64,000 nt of DNA from M0108 sp963841065. GTDB taxonomy: Bacteria > Pseudomonadota > Gammaproteobacteria > Chromatiales > Chromatiaceae. How positions within the stretch are numbered: position 1 is the first letter of the stretch; every line of letters begins with the position of its first letter. Below are positions 49,205-58,245 of the stretch, in pieces. The stretch spans positions 107,361-171,360 of the forward strand of contig CAWJBI010000020.1 in assembly GCA_963841065.1 (NCBI GenBank), in the 5' to 3' direction. The notes beneath the pieces are model-generated. The model was not told the origin of the DNA and did not search any database. It saw only the letters and a program-made list of their open reading frames with translations. A program made the translations under genes and the position numbers.

Positions 49205-49883
49205 ATGAAAGCCCTTCTTGTCCTGCTCGTTCTCACTCGTTTCAGCCCCCTTGGGCGCCGATGACACGGTGACCATTTACCAATTCGCGGGCCTGCGCCA
49301 ATGCGTCCCGGGCCAGGGCGTGCCGGTGGAAAGGGCGGCCGATCTGCTGCGCGCCCAAGGTATCAAGGTGCGCGACGCCGAACGTCGCCATCTGCCCCTG
49401 GACATCGGCCAGCATTGTGGGGCACCGACCGCCGAGGCCAATGTCCTGACCCTGTCGGCGACCGACTGGGCGGCCTTCACGGCCAAAAATCCCGATGCGG
49501 GTGGTTACGGCGTCTGGGCCTTCGATGACGGCCAGGTTGAGGTCTTCATGTACGACGGCACCCTGCAATGTGGTCAGGGCGAAGAGATCCCCCTGGAGCG
49601 CCAGGCGGAAATACTGACCGCCAAGGACATCAAGATCCTCAACAGCCGCAAGGGCATGGATGGCTTCATGCACATCGCCGTGTGCGGCGCCAGCACGGGG
49701 GCCATCAACATCTTCGCCATCAAACCCGACGACCTGGCCGCGGCGCGGGAACTGGGCTTCAGCCTGCTCATCACCCAGGAGATGACGGAAAGGCTGATGC
49801 GGCCGGCCCCGCGCCCAGCCCCAGCCACCTCCTCGACCCCCGGGGACAATCCCACCACCAAGGCGATTCCCTTACTGTGGTAA
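49205..49883 (+). pseudogene. Exported protein of unknown function, frameshift in signal peptide
   Basis: The ATG at 49205 encodes MKALLVLLVLT. A 1-base slip near 49236 is needed to continue VSAPLGADDTVTIYQFAGLRQC, giving a normal signal peptide and about 225 residues. Without it the only in-frame start is the TTG at 49218 and the signal is spoiled. The mature protein has two similar halves, each with a cysteine followed by GQGxxxxxERxAxxLxAxxIK (CVPGQGVPVERAADLLRAQGIK; CGQGEEIPLERQAEILTAKDIK), so it is an internal duplication. Each half also ends with a Cys-Gly (HCGAPTAEANVLTL; CGASTGAINIFAI). Family and function are unknown to me. Confidence 0.65.
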
Positions 49884-49938
49884 CGAGCCGGGCTCGCCCA
49901 CGCGGGAAGGCGGCCGGGGCAATTATCCGGCCTACCCG

Positions 49939-50187
49939 CTAGCCCAGGGCATCCAGCCAGCGCACCAGGTACCAGACTTGCTGGCCCTCGGAGGAGCGGG
50001 AGGGTCCATAGACGAGGGCCGGATGCAGGTGGCGATCCGGGTCCGCCCTGGCCAGGGCGATCGCCTCGTCGGCAACGGGGGTGACGCAGCCCGAGGGGAA
50101 GCGCGGCCGATCCCGACGCCGGGCCTTGACCAGGGCAAAGCACTCGCCAAGGGAGCGGGATTCGGGGTCCATCAGGATTTGGGGCAT
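49939..50187 (-). CDS. Small conserved-looking protein, unknown
   Basis: The protein has 82 residues, MPQILMDPESRSLGECFAL to LVRWLDALG. It is well mixed in composition, with a basic middle and an aromatic C-terminus (QQVWYLVRWLDALG). No domain was recognised. It follows the truncated fabI by about 40 bases on the same strand, next to the scrap RIQQPLLMAARLAEKMLG, which looks like the end of a further lost gene. Confidence 0.45.
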   Translation of the reverse strand: MPQILMDPESRSLGECFALVKARRRDRPRFPSGCVTPVADEAIALARADPDRHLHPALVYGPSRSSEGQQVWYLVRWLDALG

Positions 50188-50229
50188 AGCGCTCTCAACC
50201 CAGCATTTTTTCCGCCAGCCGCGCCGCCA

Positions 50230-50703
50230 TCAGGAGGGGCTGCTGGATACGAACGTCATGGCGAACATGGTCCCTCCCGCGGTCATCAGAGGGGCTGCCA
50301 GCTTGGCCATGCGGAGGAAGGAGTGACAGGAGATATCCATTACCTGGGCGAAGCCTGCCGCCGAACAATTGAGCAGACCGCCCTGCAGGTCGTCCTTGGG
50401 GGCAAAGGCGATGGAGTGGACCAGGATATCGAGTCGCCCCCACTGAGCGGTTATGGCCGCGAAGAGGGCCTCAAGTTCACCCGGCTGGCTGACATTGAGC
50501 GGCATGAAGATCGGCACCTCTAAGGACTTAGCCAGCGGCTCGACATAGGGTTTCGATTTTTCGTTGAGATAGGTGATGGCGAGGTCCGCATTCAACTCGC
50601 GGAACGCCTTGGCGCAGCCGTAGGCGATGGACTGCTCGTTGGCGATGCCGACAACCAAAGCCTTTTTGCCCTTCAGTATCCGACGGTGGGTTTCAACGGA
50701 CAT
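50230..50703 (-). pseudogene. fabI: Enoyl-ACP reductase FabI, C-terminal third missing
   Basis: The start MSVETHRRILKGKKALVVGIANEQSIAYG at 50703 is a normal FabI N-terminus with the NADH-binding motif. ELNADLAITYLNEKSKPYVEPLA and WGRLDILVHSIAFAPKDDLQGGLLNCSAAGFAQVMDISCHSFLRMA follow. At GGTMFAMTF (about residue 148) homology stops before the catalytic Tyr-x6-Lys region (usually YYGA..., normal length about 260). The next codons read VSSSPS and stop. Just beyond, in another frame, are the last codons of some other gene. A deletion has therefore removed the FabI C-terminus and the start of what followed. It is the last gene of the DUF3141-pta-ackA cluster. A second enoyl reductase elsewhere would be needed. 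Confidence 0.88.
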
Positions 50704-50714
50704 GGTCCAGTTCC

Positions 50715-51920
50715 TCAGGTCGCAGGGTTAAGCAGGTGCAGCGTATGCCGGGCGATCATCAGTTCCTCATTCGTGGGGATCACCCAGGCGGAAGCGGGGC
50801 TGTCTGCCGTGCTGATACGCCAGCCGCTGGGGGCGCTAGCCGCCGCATTGGCGGCGGGATCGAGTACTACCCCGAGCCAAGCAGCGGCTTGGCAGACTTG
50901 TTCGCGGATCGGCGCGGCATGCTCGCCGATGCCGGCGGTGAAGACCAGCGCGTCGAGTCCACCCAGCGCGGCGGCGAGTGAGCCCAACTCGCGAGCGATA
51001 CGGTAGACGAACAGTTCGACCGCGAATCGTGCCCGCGGCTCGTCGGAGTTGAGCAGGGTGCGCATGTCGCTGGAGATGCCCGAGACGCCAAGCAGCCCGG
51101 ACTGCTGATAGATCAACTTTTCGATGGCCCTGGCGTCCATCTTCAGCTCGTCCATCAGATACAGCATGACCCCCGGGTCCAGGTTACCGCAGCGGGTGCC
51201 CATCGGTAACCCATCGACAGCCGTGAACCCCAGGGTGCTGGCCACGCTCTGGCATGCCTTGATCGCACAGGCGCTCGCGCCATTGCCCAGATGCAACACG
51301 ACGGTGCGTCCCTGCGCCGCGCGGACGTCGAACCCGGGCAGGACCGAGGCAATATATTCGTAGGACAAACCATGGAAACCATAGCGGCGCACGCCGCGCT
51401 TGGTGATCTCGGGCGGCAGGGCGAAAGCCTGGGCGACCTCTGACTGACCCCGATGGAAGGCGGTATCGAAACAGGCCACCTGTGGCAGGTCTGGTCGGTG
51501 CGCAAGGAGTGACCGGATGGGCGCCAGGTTGTGAGGCTGGTGCAGCGGCGCCAAGGGGATGAACTCCGCCAATTCTTCCACAATCGCAGGGGTCATGCGC
51601 ACCGGTGCCGCATAGTGGAGACCGCCGTGTACCACCCGATGGCCTACGGCGGCGAGCCGGTGCTCGCCGAGCGGTTCGCGCAGGAAACCGGACAGATAGG
51701 TGATGGCGCCGTCATGACCCAGGGCCTCGCCCTCCGCCCAGCGCTGTTCACCGATGAGGGTGCCCGCCGCGTCGCGGGCGATAAAACGGGGCGCGGTATA
51801 GAGCCCTTCGAGTTGACCGCCCAGCAACAGTTCGGGCTCCCCGTCCCGATCTCGGTCCAGGAACAGGGAGAACTTGATGCTGGATGAACCCGCGTTGACG
51901 ACAAGAATGGCTTCGCTCAT
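50715..51920 (-). CDS. ackA: Acetate/propionate family kinase
   Basis: The protein has 401 residues starting MSEAILVVNAGSSSIKFSLF at 51920, overlapping the pta stop (ATGA). Family signatures are VVNAGSSSIKFS, AVGHRVVHGGLHY, KRGVRRYGFHGLSYEYI, GRTVVLHLGNGASACAI, GTRCGNLDPG and the C-terminal FTAGIGEHAAPIRE. It interconverts acetyl phosphate plus ADP with acetate plus ATP. Together with pta it forms the Pta-AckA pathway, here in a cluster with the PHA-synthase-like DUF3141 gene. Confidence 0.94.
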   Translation of the reverse strand: MSEAILVVNAGSSSIKFSLFLDRDRDGEPELLLGGQLEGLYTAPRFIARDAAGTLIGEQRWAEGEALGHDGAITYLSGFLREPLGEHRLAAVGHRVVHGGLHYAAPVRMTPAIVEELAEFIPLAPLHQPHNLAPIRSLLAHRPDLPQVACFDTAFHRGQSEVAQAFALPPEITKRGVRRYGFHGLSYEYIASVLPGFDVRAAQGRTVVLHLGNGASACAIKACQSVASTLGFTAVDGLPMGTRCGNLDPGVMLYLMDELKMDARAIEKLIYQQSGLLGVSGISSDMRTLLNSDEPRARFAVELFVYRIARELGSLAAALGGLDALVFTAGIGEHAAPIREQVCQAAAWLGVVLDPAANAAASAPSGWRISTADSPASAWVIPTNEELMIARHTLHLLNPAT

Positions 51921-52861
51921 CCCATCACCGCCTGGTTCGCATGCTCCCGCCTGGCATGGACAACCAGGGCCGCCACCGCGCACGAGGCGAGGCGTGTGGG
52001 CACCGAGTCCGCGCGGCTGGTGAGAATGATCGGTACCCGGGCCCCAAGCACGATACCGGCCGCCTCCGCGCCGGCCATGAAGGTCAGGCTCTTGGCCAGC
52101 ATGTTGCCGGCCTCCAGGTCGGGGACCACCAGGATGTCCGCAAGCCCAGCTACCGGCGAGTCGATTTGCTTGATCTGGGCCGCCGCGAGATCAATGGCGT
52201 TGTCCAGGGCCAGCGGGCCATCCAGGATACCGCCGGTGATCTGGTGGCGGTCGGCCATCTTGCACAGGGCAGCGGCTTCCACCGTCGAGGGGATCTTGGG
52301 GGTTACCGTCTCCACGGCGGACAGGATCGCGACCTTTGGCTCTTTTACGCCCAGTGCGAGGGCGAGATCGATCGCGTTTTGGACGATGTCCCGCTTATCT
52401 TCCAATGTTGGGAAGATATTAATAGCCGCATCGGTGATGAGGATTGGCCGGTCTAGGCCCGGGACGTCCATGACGAAGACGTGGCTGATCCGTCGCTCGG
52501 TGCGTAACCCGGTGGCGGTGGCCACCACCGCCCCCATCAACTCGTCGGTGTGCAGGCTGCCCTTCATGAGCATCTCGGCCTGGCCCTCCCGGGCCAGTAA
52601 TACCGCCGCGGCGGCCGAGGCGTGGCTGTGGGGGGTGTCCACCAGTTCGTGATCGGAGATGTCGAGCTGGAATTGTTCGGCCAAGGCCAGGATCCTGGCT
52701 CGCGGGCCGACCAGGATCGGCTTCAGGAGGCCTAACTCGGCCGCCTCCACTGCCCCCTTGAGGGAGCTTTCGTCGCAGGGGTGAGCGATCGCGGTCGGCA
52801 CGGGTGCCAGGGCCTGGCAGCGGGCGATCAGGAGATTGTACTTTTCGTGCTTGGCCTGCAT
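51917..52861 (-). CDS. pta: Phosphate acetyl/butyryltransferase-family enzyme
   Basis: The protein has 314 residues. The start MQAKHEKYNLLIARCQALAPVPTAIAHPCDESSL at 52861 follows GAGGAACTCCTG; the longer frame to 53071 lies inside the upstream gene. The PTA/PTB fold is shown by LKGAVEAAELGLLKPILVGPRARI, AEMLMKGSLHTDELMGAVV, VFVMDVPGLDRPILITDAAINIFPTL and LVVPDLEAGNMLAKSLTFMAGAEAAGIVLGARVPIILTSRAD. Many homologs in this gene arrangement carry an extra N-terminal MaoC hydratase domain, which is absent here. It converts acetyl-CoA and phosphate to acetyl phosphate. It overlaps ackA by 4 bases and lies 19 bases after DUF3141. Confidence 0.9.
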   Translation of the reverse strand: MQAKHEKYNLLIARCQALAPVPTAIAHPCDESSLKGAVEAAELGLLKPILVGPRARILALAEQFQLDISDHELVDTPHSHASAAAAVLLAREGQAEMLMKGSLHTDELMGAVVATATGLRTERRISHVFVMDVPGLDRPILITDAAINIFPTLEDKRDIVQNAIDLALALGVKEPKVAILSAVETVTPKIPSTVEAAALCKMADRHQITGGILDGPLALDNAIDLAAAQIKQIDSPVAGLADILVVPDLEAGNMLAKSLTFMAGAEAAGIVLGARVPIILTSRADSVPTRLASCAVAALVVHARREHANQAVMG

Positions 52862-52880
52862 CAGGAGTTCCTCATAGGGG

Positions 52881-55107
52881 TCATGACCATTCGGCCGGGC
52901 CGAGCAATGCTTCAATCCGTGCCAGGTTTTTGGCCCGCTGACCGGTGGCTTCACCGATCGCGTAGGCGACATGGCGAATCTTCGCCAACACCTCCGCCCG
53001 CACCTCCGCGTCGTCCGGCAGCATGGTGGGGATGGCGGCCAGGGCCGCATCCCGGTCGAGTAACAAGGCAAAGAACTGCTCGCGTACCGCCCGATCGAAT
53101 TCCTCCAGGGTCATACCGCCCTGCGTGGCGCGGATCTGGCGCAAGGCATTGAAGGCACGCTCGTCCACGCTCCCTCCCGGCAGGCCGATGAAGATCAGGC
53201 TGCGAATCATGGCCTCACGCGGGCCACCCTCCGCGATACGCGCCTTGATTTCGCCGATCCGTTGCTGGATGAGGTTGATCCGCTCCGGCTCCAGCCCGGG
53301 GCGCCGCCGCGGTGGCTCGTCCCCGGTGCGGATGCCCACCAGGGCCTGCAGCAGCGGCGAACCGTAGGTGGCCAGGAAGATCTCCTCCAGGCTGCGGTCA
53401 CGCAGATCGCGCCAGCCGTCGAGCGCGGCGATCATCCCCTCCGAGATCGTCGCCTGTAACTGGAGGAAGGGATTGTCGGGGGCTGCCGGCCGGCGCTGTT
53501 CCCGCACCTGATCGGCCAGTTGGGCGATCAGGTGCATCAGCGGATTGCGATCCGAGAACAGATCAAAGGGCAGTTGGGAGGGATTGATCTGCGGGAGCCA
53601 GGTGGCGGTCCGCGCGGCGCCGATGGCCTGGATGAAGGGCTGGAACAGGGTGCGATACAGGCCGAGATTGATCTCGGAGACCCGCCGCACGGTGGCGAAG
53701 CGGCGTTCGTTCTCGGGGTCGGGGTGGACGATGGCCCGGATGTCGTTCAGGGTGCGCCGTTCGAAACGAACGATCCAGTCACCGCTGACCAGTTCCGGAT
53801 TGGCCGCCTCCGCGGTCTTGGGTGTCATCACCGCCTCGTAGAGGCCGGGCGGCAGCACATCGATCAGGTCGATGTTGGAGCCGAATTCATCGTGCTCCTT
53901 CTTGGCGACGCCGCCGGAGACGAAGATACCGAGGTGGCCAATGTGCTCATGGATCGCGTAGACAATGGTTTGGCCACTGGCGAGCAGGTCCTCGTCCGAA
54001 CCATAGAGATCGATGATCCAACCGAGGGCTTGCGCTGGCGGGGTGATGTTGTCTCCCTTGGAGCAGAAGCACAGGATCGGCGAGCGGATGTTGCGCAGAT
54101 CGACCCGCGCCCCGTCGCTGGTGACGATCTCCGCGGTGGCGAGGTGATTGCCGACGAACAGTTGATCGACAATCCACTGCATCTCCGCGGCATTAAGCTT
54201 GATGTGGCCACCCCACCACTTTTCGAATTCCAGGAAGCGCTGCTGCTCGGTGTCGACCTTGGCCCAGAGGGCATAGTTCTTGGTCCAGAGGGTATTGGCG
54301 GGATTGAGGTTCTCGAAGTTCGCAACCAAACTGGCGCCGTCGAAGGTGCCACCGCCCAAATCACCCATCAACGCCGTCATCCAACTGCCGCCCGCCAGCC
54401 CGCCGGTGTAGCGCATGGGATTCTCGCCTTCCACACCGGCCCAGTAAGACAGGGGCGAGCCCGGGATGATGAGGGGTCCGAACAGTTCCGGCCGCACGGC
54501 GGCTACCATCATCACCGCCCAGCCAGCCTGACAATTGCCGATGACGCAGGGTTTGCCCTCGGCCTCCGGATGTAACGCGATGACCTTTTCCAGGAACACC
54601 GCCTCAACCCGCATGAGGTCCTCGATGGTCTGGTCCGGCCTGGGGTCGGGGGTAAAACCCACGAAATAGCTGGGATGGCCGGCGCGCATCGCTACGCCCA
54701 ATTCGCTATCGGCCTTGAAGCCGCCGATCCCAGGTCCATGACCGGCACGCGGATCAACCACCACGAAGGGGCGCTTTTTCGGGTCTATCACCACCCCTGC
54801 TGGAGGTATGATCCGTACTAGCAGGTAATTGGCCGGGTGCTCAAAGGTCCGGCCGTCGAGTACCAATTCGGCGCCGAAGCTGAGCACATGGGGCACGGTC
54901 CTTTGCCTTCTGCTCTTGGTATTGGTCGCTGCGCCGGCGCAGTAGGTCCCAAAAGAGGATGGTCCGCTGGGCCGCATCCACCAGGTACTCCCCGAGTGGC
55001 CCCCAGGCCTGCAGCGCGGCATCCATCCCCGCGGTCGCTGACGGCGTGTCCGGTGCCTTGCCGCTGGGCAGTACGCCGTCGGGTGAGGTCTTAGGGTCGT
55101 TGGACAT
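52881..55107 (-). pseudogene. DUF3141 PHA-synthase-like alpha/beta hydrolase, one frameshift
   Basis: The start MSNDPKTSPDGVLPSGKAP at 55107 follows GAGGAGTGCCACC. The first 65 residues include AAQRTILFWDLLRRRSDQYQEQ. A 1-base slip near 54900 moves into TVPHVLSFGAELVLDGRTF, and the remainder is open to 52881, about 740 residues. The alpha/beta hydrolase core has the nucleophile elbow in VIGNCQAGWAVMM (cysteine as in PHA synthases), an acid in CFCSKGDNITPP and a histidine in IHEHIGHLGIFVSG. The order and the Cys-Asp-His set match PhaC-type enzymes. DUF3141 genes are regularly clustered with pta, ackA and fabI; the biochemical role is not established. Confidence 0.85.
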
Positions 55108-55232
55108 GGTGGCACTCCTCGGGAGACGGATTGGGATCGCGGACACCTCGCGGGCGCGTCTTACAGTTAATTAACGGGCCAAACGGCAACAGATGGCCGG
55201 CGGCCACTCTCATCCAAGGATAGCCCCTGAGC

Positions 55233-55562
55233 TCATGACTTGTTGTGTTCCGTGGCCGCCTGCATGGCCCGCACGGTGATGGCCGCGAGCAGGGCGGTCA
55301 AGAGAATTCCCGAGAAGCCAATCCCGATGGCCAGGAGACGCGGGAGCAGTTGGTGCGGCACCAGGTCGCCGTAGCCGATCGTCAAGCCGGTGACAAAGGC
55401 GAAGTAAATCCCGTCCAGCAGACCCCAACCTTCAAGATGGGCGACCAACAGGCCCAGACTGGCGATAATGATGAGAAGTCCCGATAGGATGGGCCAGACG
55501 ACAACCAAGGTTCTGAGGAGCTCTTGGCGAAATAAACGGCGAATATGGGCGGTGGTGCTCAT
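55233..55562 (-). CDS. Small two-helix K+ channel
   Basis: The protein has 109 residues. Helix one is LLRTLVVVWPILSGLLIIIASLGLLVAHL, followed by the pore helix with filter GLTIGYGDLVP (TxGYGD, potassium-selective). Helix two is LLAIGIGFSGILLTALLAAITVRAM. There is no cytoplasmic regulatory domain, so it is a minimal KcsA-type (Ion_trans_2) subunit expected to form tetramers. It lies between the SulP gene and the DUF3141 cluster, on the same strand but with gaps of 125-190 bases, so it is probably separately expressed. Confidence 0.85.
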   Translation of the reverse strand: MSTTAHIRRLFRQELLRTLVVVWPILSGLLIIIASLGLLVAHLEGWGLLDGIYFAFVTGLTIGYGDLVPHQLLPRLLAIGIGFSGILLTALLAAITVRAMQAATEHNKS

Positions 55563-55749
55563 GAAGACCTGTCCCGGCTAAGGTAACTAATGGCTGGCAG
55601 TCTACTATCCTTAGCATGCTGCAATCTGTACGAGCATCGCCGAGGCCATGCGCGCGAGACGATCGTCAGCGCGATGGGAAAATACGCCGTTTCCGCCATC
55701 CCCTTCAAAGACAGTTCCGCGAGCGTTCGAAGAACCGCGGCTCGCCCTG
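55563..55749. other. Intergenic, nothing recognised
   Basis: The 187 bases between the K+ channel start and the SulP stop contain no gene or convincing motif that I can support. Confidence 0.3.
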
Positions 55750-57540
55750 TCAGTGACTGGACTCCCTGCTCTTCCGCCACGCCACCACCACCTCGGGATG
55801 GGTGGTGAGATAGGTATTCACGGCCTCGCCGATGGTCGGAAAGAAGACTTCCGCGCCGAGCCGGTGGAAGAGCCCGAAGCGCTTCAGCTTGTCCTGGACG
55901 GGGTCCTTCATCTCGGCAAAGCACAGCTCGATGCCGGCCGCCCGCAGGGTCTCGTCGAGCTTGGCCACGATGTCCGCGGCGGTGACATCCACGCTGGTGA
56001 CCGGTTCCGCCGTCACCACCAGCCAGCGCACCGGTGTCGGCGAGGCGGCCACGGCGTCGAGCGCGCGCTCGTGGAACCACTCGGCATTGGCGAAAAAGAG
56101 CGGCGCCGCCCAGCGAAACAGGACCAGACCCGGAATCAGGCGGGCATCGGGGTAGCGCGAGATGTCGTGGTACCCATTGATTCCCTTAACGCGACCCAAG
56201 ACGGCGGATTCCGGGCGCCAGCCATCCCAGAGAAACTCGATCACCGCTAGCAGGATCGCCAGGCCAATGCCGGGAATGGCGCCCAGCACGACCACTCCGA
56301 TGCAGCAGCCGATGGACAGCCAGAACTCCCAGCGCTGGATACGATAAATGCGTCCCAGATCGGCAATCTCGAACAGACTGATGGCCGCGGCGATGACCAC
56401 GGCGGCCAGGGCGGTATTCGGCAGGTATTGCAACAGGTTGGGCGCCAGCACCAGCAGCAGGGTAACGGCCAGGGCGCCGACGACGCTGGTCAACTGGGTC
56501 TTGGCCCCGGCGGCCTCGGCCACGGGAGTGCGTGACGAGCTGCTGCTGATCGGAAAGCCCTGGAAGAAGCCGGCCGCGAGGTTGGCCGCCCCGAGCCCCA
56601 CCATCTCCTGGTTCGGGTCCACGTGGCTTGCGGTCCTCTCGGCATAGGTACGCGAGAGCACACTGGTGTCGGCGAAAGAGACGATGGCGACGGCAAAACC
56701 ACCCATCAGGACAGGCCCCACATCGGCAGGCGTGATCCAGGGGATGACGAAGGCCGGCAAGCCCTGGGGCAGCGAACCGAGGACCGACACGCCGTAGCTG
56801 TCGAGGCCGAGAGTCGCGACGAGAATCGTGGCGCCAATCACCGCGATCAGCACCCCGGGCAAACGCTTGCTGCGCTTGAGCAGCAGGATCAGCGCCAGGG
56901 TAGCGCCGCCGACCAGTAGCGCGACCGCGTTGGTCTTTCCGGCAAGCAGAGCCTCCGCGAACTCCCAGACCTTGCGCAGCGGATCGTCCGCGTCGACCGA
57001 GAAGCCGAAGAGTTTGGGAAGTTGGCTGATCAGGACCGTCAGCGCAATGCCGTTCATATAGCCGTAGCGGATCGGTTTGGAGAGCAACTCGGTGACAAAG
57101 CCCAGGCGTGCGACGCCCGCCAGAATGCACAACACGCCGGACACCACCGCCATCATGCTGGCCAGGGCGATGGCGCGCAGCGGGTCGCCGCCGGACAGCG
57201 GCAGGACGACGGCAAGGATCAGGGCTGCGAGCGACGAATCCGGCCCGAGAACAAGAATGCGGCTCGGGCCGAACAGCGCATAGGCGAGCAGCGGGATGAT
57301 CGTGGCGTAGAGACCATAGATGCCCGGCACGCCCGAGGCCACGGCATAGGCAATGCCGACCGGCACCAGCATCGTGGTCAGCACCAGACCGGCCGCGACA
57401 TCGTGGCGCAGCCAGGCCAGCTCGTAGTGACGCAGGATCCGCAGGCCCGGCAACCACTTCAGCCAGCCGGTCGGGTCGGTAGATCCCTGTCGCGCAGCGA
57501 GGCGACCCGGTTCCGGAGAGGCAGGGTTGGATTCACTCAT
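55750..57540 (-). CDS. SulP-family anion transporter with STAS domain
   Basis: The protein has 596 residues starting MSESNPASPEPGRLAARQG at 57540; the upstream ATG at 57633 lacks support. Multiple transmembrane helices include the SulP signature region GLVLTTMLVPVGIAYAVASGVPGIYGLYATIIPLLAYALFGPSRILVLGPDSSLAAL. A second conserved block is ANLAAGFFQGFPISSSSSRTPVAEAAGAKTQLTSVVGAL. The C-terminal STAS domain (LVLFRWAAPLFFANAEWFHERAL, WLVVTAEPVTSVDVTAADIVAKLDETL) regulates transport. Substrates of this SLC26/SulP group include sulfate, bicarbonate and carboxylates; the substrate here cannot be told. It is complete. Confidence 0.92.
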   Translation of the reverse strand: MSESNPASPEPGRLAARQGSTDPTGWLKWLPGLRILRHYELAWLRHDVAAGLVLTTMLVPVGIAYAVASGVPGIYGLYATIIPLLAYALFGPSRILVLGPDSSLAALILAVVLPLSGGDPLRAIALASMMAVVSGVLCILAGVARLGFVTELLSKPIRYGYMNGIALTVLISQLPKLFGFSVDADDPLRKVWEFAEALLAGKTNAVALLVGGATLALILLLKRSKRLPGVLIAVIGATILVATLGLDSYGVSVLGSLPQGLPAFVIPWITPADVGPVLMGGFAVAIVSFADTSVLSRTYAERTASHVDPNQEMVGLGAANLAAGFFQGFPISSSSSRTPVAEAAGAKTQLTSVVGALAVTLLLVLAPNLLQYLPNTALAAVVIAAAISLFEIADLGRIYRIQRWEFWLSIGCCIGVVVLGAIPGIGLAILLAVIEFLWDGWRPESAVLGRVKGINGYHDISRYPDARLIPGLVLFRWAAPLFFANAEWFHERALDAVAASPTPVRWLVVTAEPVTSVDVTAADIVAKLDETLRAAGIELCFAEMKDPVQDKLKRFGLFHRLGAEVFFPTIGEAVNTYLTTHPEVVVAWRKSRESSH

Positions 57541-57954
57541 GACAGGGTCTCCAGTGTTGAGCAAGAGCGGCGGCCGAGAGGCAACAGGCGGCGCGCGGGC
57601 AGGTGGGGGAAAAGGGTCAGATCCGAATGGCACTTAGTTAATCCCAACCAACTGAAAAGATTGGGGCTGATTCACAAGGGTGGCAGGCTGAAAGTTACGA
57701 AACCCCGCCAGCTAACCCAACCGCCACCCCCACCTGCATCCTAACCAGAGCGCCCCCACGCGGCAACGAGTCCTTGATCCTGTGTTAGGGTTTCCCGAGC
57801 TCGTCAGAAACCTATCATTTTCCCCCAGCCGCTTACCCGCCCGCATCATGGCCAAGGCTTGATCCACCGTGCTGGCCCTGCTACTGGTAATCGCGCCGGG
57901 CGTCGCATCCGCCCAGATCTCGCTGGTTACGCCGTCTTCGACAAGCGGGAAACC
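57541..57954. other. Upstream region of SulP gene / IS91 junction
   Basis: About 410 bases with no supportable gene. The stretch 57630-57720 has lower GC than its surroundings and could hold the SulP promoter. From about 57760 the sequence appears to be degraded mobile-element DNA leading to the IS91 fragment. Confidence 0.3.
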
Positions 57955-58240
57955 AGCGTCTACGCCTGCAACGCCCGGCGCATGGCGCAGGCCGCCGCGC
58001 ATCTGGTCGATCATATCTTCCCAATGCTTCCGGTGCGCCAATGGGTGCTCTCGGTGCCCCAGCGGCTGCGCTATTTCCTGGAGCGCGAGCCGCAGGAGTT
58101 CGGTGCCGTCCTGCATATCTTCCTGCGGGTGATTGAAGCCCATCTGCGAAAAAGCTACCCTAGGGCATCGGCGCAGGCCTGGCTCGGGCCGGTGAGCTTC
58201 GCGCGCCGTAAGGCGGTTGGACGTCCCTGGTTCGTCCGAT
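57955..58240 (+). mobile_element. IS91-family transposase central fragment
   Basis: The plus strand reads CNARRMAQAAAHLVDHIFP, LPVRQWVLSVPQRLRYFLEREP and LHIFLRVIEAHLRKSYPRASAQAWLGPVSFARR. This is the same middle region as in the 3216-4320 copy but in opposite orientation and without a frameshift. It stops just before the His-rich catalytic motif. Both flanks are unrelated sequence. Confidence 0.8.
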
Positions 58241-58245
58241 AGGAT

